Assembly: GCA_963737075.1 (NCBI GenBank)
Contig: CAVTRI010000001.1
Span: 372,001-436,000, forward strand
DNA from: CAVTRI01 sp963737075
Lineage (GTDB): Bacteria; Actinomycetota; Acidimicrobiia; Acidimicrobiales; Palsa-688
Direction: 5' to 3'
DNA: 64,000 nucleotides
This document shows, in pieces, positions 28,777 to 36,350 of the stretch (position 1 is its first letter; each line of letters starts with the position of its first letter). The notes below the pieces were generated by a model, which had not been told where the DNA came from, made no database searches, and saw nothing but the letters and a program-made list of their open reading frames with translations. The position numbers were made by a program, and so were the translations under genes.

Positions 28777-30411
28777 GTGACCACCACGGTCGAGGCGCCG
28801 CGAACGTTCCGGGCGGAGGTGCGCAGCCTGTACCGGGAGGCCCGCCGCAACACCGCCTCCGGCGAGACGCAATCCATCCCCCCGCTGCTTCTGGGGCTTG
28901 GCGTCGTTGCCGTGGTCGCCGGAATCGTCCTGCGGTTCTGGACACCGAGCGCCCTCTGGCTGGACGAGGCCATCAGCGTCAACATTTCGAAGCTCCCGCT
29001 GACCCAGATTCCCCGGGCCCTCGCCCACGACGGCTCGCCCCCGTTGTATTACGTAGTGCTGCACTACTGGATGGCGGTATTCGGCACCAGCGACTTCGCC
29101 GTGCGGGCGCTTTCGGGTTTCGTGTCGGTGGCGACGCTGCCGTTCTTTTGGGCCGCCGGCAGGCGGGTCGGAGGCCGGACCAGCGCATGGGTCACGTTCT
29201 TCCTGGCTGCGTGTTCGCCGTTCGCCATCTACTACGCGACCAACGCCCGCATGTACTCGTTCATGATCCTGTGGGCGTTGCTCGGATTTTTGGCCATGGT
29301 CCGCCTCTTCGAGGCTCCGACTCGTGGGCGGCAGGCAGCTCTCGCGGCCGCGACGGCTGCGACCCTGTATACCCACTACTGGGGGCTGTATCTGGTCGTC
29401 GTCACCGGGGCGTGGCTGCTGTTTCGCATGTGGCGCGCCGGCCGCACCGGTCACCCTGACCCGTGGCCGCTCCGCTCGGCGTTCGCCGCCATGGCGGTCG
29501 GGGGGCTTGTGTGGCTGCCGTGGGTGCCCGTGTTCGTTTACCAGGCGTTGCACACCGGCACTCCGTGGTCGGGCGCGGCCGGCCCCGACGACCTGCTGCA
29601 GGTTTTCGGTGACTTCGCCGGCCCGGGCCCCTGGGGAACGCTGCTGATGTTCCTGCTGTTCAGCCTGGTGGTGGTCGCCCTGTTCGGACGGCCCGCCCAG
29701 GGTGAGCCGCTCGACCCGTCGGGGCGCCGGCCCGCAGCCATCATGCTGGAACTGCGCCCGCGTGCCGGCGTGCTGCCACTGTTCGGGATCTCGGCTGGGA
29801 CGGTGGCAGTGGCGGTGGTGCTGGGGGCGGTGGCGAACGCCGCCTTTGTCGCTCGCTACACCGCGGTGATCCTGCCGATGTTTCTCCTGATGGTCGCCAT
29901 CGGCATCGCCACCTTCCGTCAACGACGGGCGGTCGTTGCCATCCTGGGCGTGGTGTGCCTTGCCGGCCTGTTGACCGGTTTCGGTCAGGACCGAAAGCAG
30001 CGAACCCAGGCGGTCCAGGTCGCCGCCGTCCTCAACGCCCAGGCGCAGCCGGGTGACGTGGTGGTGTATTGCCCCGACCAGCTCGGCCCGGCGGTGGATC
30101 GGTTGCTCAAGGTCCCGGACGTCACGCAACTGACCTTTCCGCGGGCGATCGGCCCGCAACGGGTCAACTGGGTGGACTACAAGAAAGTGATCGCCAACAC
30201 CGACGTGGCCAGCTTCGCCCAGAACATGCTCAGCCGCCTCCCGGCCAACCGCACGTTGTGGTTCGTGTGGCGCAACGGCTACGCGGGGCTCGACGGGTCC
30301 TGCCAGGCGCTCGACAACTGGTTCAGCCTCCTGAAGCCTGGGGGTACAACTGTGGTGTCCGCCAACAGTCGCTTCTACGAGTACGAAAACATGGTGCGGT
30401 ATCCCAGCTGA
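28777..30411 (+). CDS. GT-C membrane glycosyltransferase (PMT/ArnT-like, GT39-type)
   Basis: 544 residues from GTG 28777; the frame is open upstream but there it overlaps the kinase. About ten membrane helices. An acidic motif WLDEAISVNI follows the first helix (about residue 65), as in polyprenyl-phosphate-sugar-dependent GT-C enzymes, followed by HDGSPPLYYVVLHYWM. The C-terminal 120 residues are soluble and probably extracytoplasmic. It likely moves a sugar from a lipid carrier to a surface polymer or protein; donor and acceptor cannot be told. It follows the kinase by 55 bases. Confidence 0.8.
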   Translation: MTTTVEAPRTFRAEVRSLYREARRNTASGETQSIPPLLLGLGVVAVVAGIVLRFWTPSALWLDEAISVNISKLPLTQIPRALAHDGSPPLYYVVLHYWMAVFGTSDFAVRALSGFVSVATLPFFWAAGRRVGGRTSAWVTFFLAACSPFAIYYATNARMYSFMILWALLGFLAMVRLFEAPTRGRQAALAAATAATLYTHYWGLYLVVVTGAWLLFRMWRAGRTGHPDPWPLRSAFAAMAVGGLVWLPWVPVFVYQALHTGTPWSGAAGPDDLLQVFGDFAGPGPWGTLLMFLLFSLVVVALFGRPAQGEPLDPSGRRPAAIMLELRPRAGVLPLFGISAGTVAVAVVLGAVANAAFVARYTAVILPMFLLMVAIGIATFRQRRAVVAILGVVCLAGLLTGFGQDRKQRTQAVQVAAVLNAQAQPGDVVVYCPDQLGPAVDRLLKVPDVTQLTFPRAIGPQRVNWVDYKKVIANTDVASFAQNMLSRLPANRTLWFVWRNGYAGLDGSCQALDNWFSLLKPGGTTVVSANSRFYEYENMVRYPS

Positions 30412-30501
30412 ATCAGGACGTGCGTGCCTGGCTGAGCGCGACTGCCACTTGGCAGACTGTGCGGCCGGCAACGGCGCCGGCGACAAAGAGGAGTTGCTTG
30501 C

Positions 30502-31989
30502 GTGAGTGACGAAGACGCCGACCGGGTGGTGATCATCGGTGCCGGTCCGGCCGGCTTGACGGCCGCCTATGAGCTGGTGAAGACGGGCAGGACGGCGACG
30601 GTGCTGGAGGCCGACGACATGGTGGGCGGGATCTCGCGCACGGTGGAGCGAGACGGGTGGCGTTTCGACATCGGCGGCCACCGGTTTTTCACCAAGGTTC
30701 CGGAGGTGGAGGCGTTCTGGCACGAGGTGCTGCCCGACGGCGAGTTCATGCTGCGACCCCGTAAGAGCCGCATCTACTACCAGGGAAAGTTCATTGACTA
30801 CCCGCTCAAGGCGATGAACGCCTTGCGCAGCCTCGGCGTCGTCGAAGCGGTTCGCTGCGTGCTGTCGTATGTGTGGGCTCGCGTCCACCCGCCGAAGGAC
30901 CAGTCCAACTTCGAGGGCTGGATGGTCGCCCGCTTCGGCTGGCGCCTGTACCGGCACTTCTTCAAGACCTACACGGAGAAGGTGTGGGGTCACCCGGGCT
31001 CAGAGATGGGCGCGGACTGGGCGGCCCAGCGGGTCAAGAACCTGTCCCTGGCATCGGCGGTCGTCAACGCGATGTTCCCCAAGCGAAACCAGAAGGAGAT
31101 CACCTCGCTGATCGAGGAGTTCCAGTACCCCAAGCTGGGGCCGGGGATGATGTGGGAGCGGTGCCGGGATCTGGTGGAGGCGGCGGGCACCAAGGTGGTC
31201 TTGGGAACTCGGGTCAGCGGCATCCGCCATCGTGATGGCCGGGCCACCTCGGTGATGGCCGAGACCGACGGCGGGTCCGCGACCGACTACCCGTGCTCGG
31301 CGGTGATCTCGTCGATGCCGTTGTCGACGTTGGTGCAGGTGATGGACCCGCCGCCGCCCGACGAGGTGCTGGCCGCCGCCGACAACCTGTACTACCGCGA
31401 CTTCCTGACGGTGGCGTTGGTGGTGCCGGCGGAGATGGTCCCCTGGGACGACAACTGGATATATATCCACGACGCCAGCGTCAAGACCATGCGCATCCAG
31501 AACTTCGGGTCATGGTCGCCGTACCTGGTCAAAGACGGCCGCAACGTTTTGGGGCTCGAGTACACCGTCCTGGAAAGCGACAACTCCTGGAACGCCCCTG
31601 ACGACGTGCTGGTAGAGCAGGCCAAACAGGAACTGGGCTACCTGGGCCTGATCGACCCCGCCAAGGTGGAGGCCGGCTACGTGGTCCGCATGCCCAAGGC
31701 GTATCCGTACTACGACTCCGACTACCACACGAACGTGGAGATCATCCGGGCCTGGTTGGCAGCACAAGTCGCCAACGTCCACCCTGTGGGCCGCAACGGG
31801 ATGCACCGCTACAACAACTCGGACCACTCGATGTACACCGCCATGCTGACCGTCAAGAACCTCTTCGGCGCCGACCATGACGTGTGGTCCGTCAACGTCG
31901 AAGAGGACTACCACGAAGAAACCACCAGCCGGCCCATCACCGGCGGCACCGGCCGGGACGCCCCCATCCTGCCGAAGCTCGCCAGCTGA
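30502..31989 (+). CDS. FAD/NAD(P)-dependent oxidoreductase (amine oxidase/UDP-galactopyranose mutase-like)
   Basis: 495 residues from GTG. N-terminal dinucleotide fold VVIIGAGPAGLTAAYEL (residues 9-25), then VLEADDMVGGISRTVE and GGHRFFTK, which resemble the protoporphyrinogen oxidase/UGM-like group often found with sugar or polyprenyl genes. The C-terminal GRNGMHRYNNSDHSMYTA completes the FAD site. Substrate unknown; its position after a GT-C transferase hints at envelope sugar metabolism. Confidence 0.82.
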   Translation: MSDEDADRVVIIGAGPAGLTAAYELVKTGRTATVLEADDMVGGISRTVERDGWRFDIGGHRFFTKVPEVEAFWHEVLPDGEFMLRPRKSRIYYQGKFIDYPLKAMNALRSLGVVEAVRCVLSYVWARVHPPKDQSNFEGWMVARFGWRLYRHFFKTYTEKVWGHPGSEMGADWAAQRVKNLSLASAVVNAMFPKRNQKEITSLIEEFQYPKLGPGMMWERCRDLVEAAGTKVVLGTRVSGIRHRDGRATSVMAETDGGSATDYPCSAVISSMPLSTLVQVMDPPPPDEVLAAADNLYYRDFLTVALVVPAEMVPWDDNWIYIHDASVKTMRIQNFGSWSPYLVKDGRNVLGLEYTVLESDNSWNAPDDVLVEQAKQELGYLGLIDPAKVEAGYVVRMPKAYPYYDSDYHTNVEIIRAWLAAQVANVHPVGRNGMHRYNNSDHSMYTAMLTVKNLFGADHDVWSVNVEEDYHEETTSRPITGGTGRDAPILPKLAS

Positions 31990-31998
31990 GGTCGTCCG

Positions 31999-33171
31999 GT
32001 GACCAAGGTCTGGTACTGCCGAACCTGCGGATACGAAGTCAACAGCCGGGGAAAGTGCCATCGGTGCCGCCAGAAGCTCCTCGCGTCGCCGCTGGCGGAG
32101 CTGGCTCCGACCGGCAACGACGACGACGAAGTCGGGTATCGGCTCGACGCTTGGAGCGACCGCGGGCGGGGACGGTTGATCGAAGCCTTGATCGAGGCGG
32201 AGATCCCGCACCGCTTCGAAGAAGACGAGCTGGTCGTGGCCGCGGAGGACGAGGAACGCGTCGATGACCTGTCCGCCGCGCTTGGCCTGGAAGACGATCT
32301 CGACGAGGAATCGCTCGACGGGCCCGATGACGACGAGGCGGATGTTGACGACGACGAACTCGTAGGCGACGAGCCGGCCGACGACATCGTGGTGGAGGCG
32401 CTCGAACTGCTGTGCGACGCCGCCGCCCGGCTCCGTGCTGATCCGACCGACATGCAGGCCGACGCGGACGTGGCGGAGGTGTCGGCGGTGGTGTTCGTGG
32501 CCGACGACTATGCCGGAACCGACCCTGACACCTGGTCTGCCATCGGTCGGGTGACGCGCCGCCTCCTCGGTGCGCTGGGGGCGGAGGAAGCGCTGGAGGA
32601 CGACATCCGCCGGCAGTCGGGCATTCTCGTCCATCTGCTGGAGCCGATCGTCAGCCCGGCCGTCTCGGACGGGAGCGAAGAGTCCATTTCCGACGTGGAA
32701 TCGGCCGACTCCGGCGAGCTGACCGTCTATGAGCTACCTCAGTGGCTCCCCGAGCAGCGAGCAGATCTTTCTCTGCTGCTCGACGAGGCCGGCGTCGCCC
32801 ACCAGTGGGACAAAGGCGACCTGCTGGTCCCCGCGAGCGACGAAGCGAAGGTCGAGAGCCTCTTCGACGACGTGGAAGGCGTGACGACCGAGGAAGAGGA
32901 CGACGAGATTCGTTACCACGCCTTGGAGGAGCTCTTTGCTGCCGCCGACCGGCTGGCCAAGGAACCCGAAGACGAGCTGCGTCGCCGCCAGCTCCTCGAC
33001 CAGTCCGATGCCGCAGAAGGTCCCACGCCGGTCGGACTCGACGAGGCGACCTGGCTGCGGATCCGCCAGCGAGCCCGGATCGTGGCCGACGCGGTCGAGC
33101 ACGACGCCGATACCGACCTCGTGTCCACGGAGGCGGCGTCCCTGCGGGACCTGCTCCGGCCGTTGATGTAG
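31999..33171 (+). CDS. Very acidic zinc-ribbon protein with two DUF2007-like repeats
   Basis: 390 residues. Zinc ribbon at the N-terminus (WYCRTCGYEV and KCHRCRQ: Cys7, Cys10, Cys20, Cys23). Two similar modules follow: YRLDAWSDRGRGRLIEALIE ending in ELVVAAEDEERVDDL, and YELPQWLPEQRADLSLLLDE ending in DLLVPASDEAKVESL. They resemble DUF2007 domains, described as putative prokaryotic signal-transducing proteins. Long Asp/Glu runs link them; a third region is helical. No membrane segment. It begins 9 bases after the oxidoreductase gene. Function unknown. Confidence 0.75.
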   Translation: MTKVWYCRTCGYEVNSRGKCHRCRQKLLASPLAELAPTGNDDDEVGYRLDAWSDRGRGRLIEALIEAEIPHRFEEDELVVAAEDEERVDDLSAALGLEDDLDEESLDGPDDDEADVDDDELVGDEPADDIVVEALELLCDAAARLRADPTDMQADADVAEVSAVVFVADDYAGTDPDTWSAIGRVTRRLLGALGAEEALEDDIRRQSGILVHLLEPIVSPAVSDGSEESISDVESADSGELTVYELPQWLPEQRADLSLLLDEAGVAHQWDKGDLLVPASDEAKVESLFDDVEGVTTEEEDDEIRYHALEELFAAADRLAKEPEDELRRRQLLDQSDAAEGPTPVGLDEATWLRIRQRARIVADAVEHDADTDLVSTEAASLRDLLRPLM

Positions 33172-33182
33172 GTCCGGGGCGC

Positions 33183-33824
33183 ATGGGAGGCGTCTTGGCG
33201 CCGGGATTGTTGCTCGCACCTGGTGCCAGCGCCGACCGGGACCAACCGGCCCTTGTCGCCGTCGACACCGCCGCCAGCGAAGCCGGTTGGATTGTCGTGC
33301 GCATGGATTTCCCGTACCGCAAGGCAGGCCGGCGCACGCCGGACCGTCCTCCGGTGCTGCTGCGCGCGGTCGAGGAGGAAGCCGCGACGCTGGCGGCCCG
33401 AGCCGGGCCGCTGGTTCTTGGAGGGCGATCCATGGGTGGGCGCATGTGCTCGATGGCCTTCGCCTCCGGGCTCCCGGCGGCCGGCCTCGTGCTCATCAGC
33501 TACCCGCTGCACCCACCGGGGCGGCCGGACCGGACGCGTGCGGAGCACTTCGGCGAGCTACGCGTCCCGTGTTTGTTCGTCTCCGGCACGCGTGACGCCT
33601 TTGGAAGCCCCGACGAGCTCGAACGGGCGACGGCGGCGATCCCTGGTCGCGTCACGCACCATTGGGTGAACAACAAGGATCACGCCCTGCGGGGAGTGGA
33701 CGCCGACGTGGCAGCGGCGGTCGTCAGCTGGCTGGGTGAGCTGCCGCTGCGTGCAGGTCTTCGAGCTCGACGCCGCCCGTCTCCGGGTACGCGCGCGACA
33801 CCAGCACCAAGCCGACCTGTGTGA
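33183..33824 (+). CDS. Alpha/beta-hydrolase (dienelactone-hydrolase/Tex30-like)
   Basis: 213 residues from ATG 33183; the frame is open upstream but that is the shadow of the acidic protein. Nucleophile elbow LGGRSMGGRMCS (G-x-S-x-G), acid in LFVSGTRDAFGSPDEL and the His in NNKDHALRG make a complete catalytic triad. The size and the order of motifs match small alpha/beta hydrolases of the KANL3/Tex30 family; substrate unknown. The last 25 residues are basic and low-complexity. Start lies 11 bases after the previous stop. Confidence 0.82.
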   Translation: MGGVLAPGLLLAPGASADRDQPALVAVDTAASEAGWIVVRMDFPYRKAGRRTPDRPPVLLRAVEEEAATLAARAGPLVLGGRSMGGRMCSMAFASGLPAAGLVLISYPLHPPGRPDRTRAEHFGELRVPCLFVSGTRDAFGSPDELERATAAIPGRVTHHWVNNKDHALRGVDADVAAAVVSWLGELPLRAGLRARRRPSPGTRATPAPSRPV

Positions 33825-33852
33825 GGGCCAGGATGGCCAGGGCCGGCCCGGA

Positions 33853-35013
33853 TCACCCGAACGCGGCCAGCAGCTCCGCGTAGGCGGCGGTGGCGTCGAC
33901 GAGCCGGTCCACGGTCACGTACTCGTCCGTGGCGTGGGCCTGCTCGACCGCGCCGGGCCCGCAGACGACTGCGGGGATACCGGCCTGGTTGCGCACGAAC
34001 CGGGCGTCGGTTGTGAACGTCATCCCGATCGTGCCGGGCCGACGGCCTGTGGCCCGTTCGACGGCGTCGCCGACGGTCGCCACCCATGGGTCGCTTGCCG
34101 CCAGCTCGCTGGCCTCCCCGAAGGCGGCCGCTTGCCATTCGTAGCGCAGTCCTTCGATGCCGACGGCGTCGATGCGGCCCAGCAGCTCCTTCTCCGCTTC
34201 AGGCTCGGAGACACCTGGCAGCAACCGCCGGTCCACGCTGAAGCGGCAGAACTCGGCGACCGTGTTGATGGCGGTGCCGCCCGCTACCACGCCGACGTTC
34301 GCGCTCGGCTGCCCGAGCAGCGGATGGACGGGGCCGTCGAAGTCGGCGCCGTGAAGCGCCACAATCAGCCGGGCGGCATGGGCGACGGCCGACACTGCGT
34401 CGTGGGGACGGCTGCCGTGGCCTGGGCGACCTTCGACGGTCACGTGCCCCTGGAGCAGTCCCCGCTCGGCGATGCACAGCTCGAGGTCGGTGGGCTCGGG
34501 CACCAGGCAGGCATCGCCCGTGATGAGGCCGCGCTCCAGCAGGACCCGGGTGCCGAGCGCCCCGCCCACCTCCTCGTCGGCGACCAGGTGGAAGACGACG
34601 TCGCAGGCGGGTCCCCGGCCGGCCCGGTCCAGGACGTCGAGGGCGCAGATAGCCGCCGCGATGCCGCCCTTCATATCTGCCGATCCCCGGCCGTAGAGCC
34701 TGCCGTCCACAACCTCGGGGTCGAACGGATCGTGCGTCCAGTCCTCGGCGCGGACCGGGACCACGTCGAGATGGCCGTTGATGATCAGCGTCTTTCGCCC
34801 GGGCCGGTCGCCTTCAGGGTGCGACAGGCGGGCCACGGTCGACAGCCGCCCCGGCGCGGGCTCGACGTCCGTCCACGCCGGGCGCCAGCGATCCAACGCG
34901 TCGTGCAGGACCGGAGCGATCGGCCGCTCACCCCCCGGCGGATTGCGGGTATCCACGGCCACCAGCGCCTTCGTGAGCTCGACGACGCGATCGCTGTCCA
35001 CCAGGGCGCGCAC
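33853..35013 (-). CDS. M20-family metallopeptidase (ArgE/DapE/CPG2-like)
   Basis: 386 residues from GTG 35013; upstream in-frame sequence is Arg/Pro-rich and non-homologous. Di-zinc site residues are visible: IINGHLDVVP, GRGSADMKGG, VADEEVGG and, near the end, EQAHATDEYV. The dimerisation (lid) domain lies in the middle (GHGSRPHDAVSA). Members deacylate or hydrolyse N-acyl amino acids or dipeptides; the substrate (acetylornithine, succinyl-DAP or other) is not decidable from sequence. Divergent from meaB. Confidence 0.88.
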   Translation of the reverse strand: MRALVDSDRVVELTKALVAVDTRNPPGGERPIAPVLHDALDRWRPAWTDVEPAPGRLSTVARLSHPEGDRPGRKTLIINGHLDVVPVRAEDWTHDPFDPEVVDGRLYGRGSADMKGGIAAAICALDVLDRAGRGPACDVVFHLVADEEVGGALGTRVLLERGLITGDACLVPEPTDLELCIAERGLLQGHVTVEGRPGHGSRPHDAVSAVAHAARLIVALHGADFDGPVHPLLGQPSANVGVVAGGTAINTVAEFCRFSVDRRLLPGVSEPEAEKELLGRIDAVGIEGLRYEWQAAAFGEASELAASDPWVATVGDAVERATGRRPGTIGMTFTTDARFVRNQAGIPAVVCGPGAVEQAHATDEYVTVDRLVDATAAYAELLAAFG

Positions 35014-35153
35014 GACGGCGAGCCTACTGGCGGCCGATCGCTTGGGAGCGGGGTGGGAGCGGCCCGAGCGGCCCGGTGCGGAGCCGCCTGGAGCGGGGTG
35101 CCAGGGCCATCGCTTGGGCCGTCGCCGTAGGGCCGGCCATACTGGGCGCGCCA

Positions 35154-36170
35154 ATGCCCCCCTCGAGCCCAGCCGAACCCACCCGCGAACCGCACCCTGC
35201 CGGCCCGGCCCCTTCCCGCAGGACACGCGACCCCGAAGCCCTGGTCAGCCTGGCCCGAGACGGCGACCGGGGGGCGCTCGGTCGCGTGCTGTCGCTGATC
35301 GAGCAGGGCGGGGAAGCGTCCCGGGTGGTGGGGCGGCTCACCTTCCCGGCCAGCGCCGCGATCGAGCACGTCGTCGGCATCACAGGCGCGCCCGGCGCGG
35401 GCAAGTCCACCCTCACCGACCGGCTCATCGCGGCCGCCCGGGCCGAGGGGCGCCGGGTCGGGGTACTCGCGGTCGACCCTTCGTCGCCGTTTTCGGGCGG
35501 CGCCCTGCTCGGGGACCGCGTGCGCATGCAGGGTCATGCGCTGGACGAGGGGGTGTTCGTGCGCTCGATGGCCACGCGGGGCCACCTGGGGGGCCTGGCA
35601 CTGGCCGCCCCGAACGCCATCCGGGCCCTGGCCGCCGCCGGGCTCCCGCTGGTGCTGGTGGAGACGGCGGGCGTCGGCCAGGTCGAGGTGGAGATCGCAG
35701 GCGCCGCGGACACGACGATCGTGGTCGTCAACCCCGGCTGGGGGGACGCCGTGCAGACGAGCAAGGCCGGTCTGCTGGAGGTGGCGGACCTGTTCGTGGT
35801 GAACAAGGCGGACCGGCAGGGTGCGTCGGAGGCCAAGCGGGACCTCGAGAACATGCTCGATCTCGCGACCGATCACGGCGCGTGGCGGCCGCCTGTGCTG
35901 CTGGCGACCGCATCGACCGGTGATGGGACCGACGCTCTCTGGGCGGCCGTCGGCGATCATCACGCCCATCTGGTGGCGACTGGCGAACTGCAACGTCGGC
36001 GGCAGCGACGGCTCCACGACGAGTTCACCGAGGTGCTCGTGCGGCGCCTGGAGCAACGCGTCCGGGGGATCGCCGGCGGGGAGGCGTTCGATGCCGCCGC
36101 CGACGACGTCGTCCACTTGCGCGTGGACCCCTTTGACGCCGCCGACCGGCTGCTCAACGACCTGGGCTGA
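35154..36170 (+). CDS. meaB: Methylmalonyl-CoA mutase-associated GTPase MeaB (ArgK family)
   Basis: G3E-type GTPase that protects and reloads cobalamin-dependent acyl-CoA mutases. 338 residues from the ATG at 35154. P-loop TGAPGAGKSTLTD, VLAVDPSSPFSGGALLGDR, VETAGVGQVEVE, and the base-recognition NKAD. The MeaB-specific DRVRMQGHALDEGVFVRSMA is present. No mutase gene is in the window, so its client lies elsewhere. A short 17-bp tandem repeat follows the gene. Confidence 0.93.
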   Translation: MPPSSPAEPTREPHPAGPAPSRRTRDPEALVSLARDGDRGALGRVLSLIEQGGEASRVVGRLTFPASAAIEHVVGITGAPGAGKSTLTDRLIAAARAEGRRVGVLAVDPSSPFSGGALLGDRVRMQGHALDEGVFVRSMATRGHLGGLALAAPNAIRALAAAGLPLVLVETAGVGQVEVEIAGAADTTIVVVNPGWGDAVQTSKAGLLEVADLFVVNKADRQGASEAKRDLENMLDLATDHGAWRPPVLLATASTGDGTDALWAAVGDHHAHLVATGELQRRRQRRLHDEFTEVLVRRLEQRVRGIAGGEAFDAAADDVVHLRVDPFDAADRLLNDLG

Positions 36171-36270
36171 GCCAGATTCTGTGTCCGTTTTCTTCCACGG
36201 GGATCTTCGAGACATTCCCGGTCCGTTTGCGAACATGATCGGTGGGAAAGGGACCGAGAAACCCGGGGCG

Positions 36271-36322
36271 GGACCCATGGAAGGAAACGGACCCATGAAA
36301 GGAACGGACCCATGGAAGGAAC
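36271..36322. repeat. 17-bp tandem repeat, three copies, downstream of meaB
   Basis: GGACCCATGGAAGGAAC-like units lie at 36271-36288 (18 bases, one extra A), 36289-36305 and 36306-36322. They fill part of the 180-base gap between the convergent meaB and glgP genes. The rest of the gap shows no gene, terminator with T-run, or other structure I can support. Confidence 0.9.
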
Positions 36323-36350
36323 GGGCCCAGAACGCGGCCGCGGAGCGCGG

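Noticed and set aside
28153..30993. A 946-codon open frame on the minus strand across the kinase and GT-C genes
   Set aside because: It is antisense to well-supported genes, its product is His/Arg/Gly-rich without motifs, and long antisense frames are expected at this GC content.
35154..36170. A propionate/methylmalonyl-CoA operon around meaB
   Set aside because: No mutase, epimerase or carboxylase gene is in the neighbourhood.
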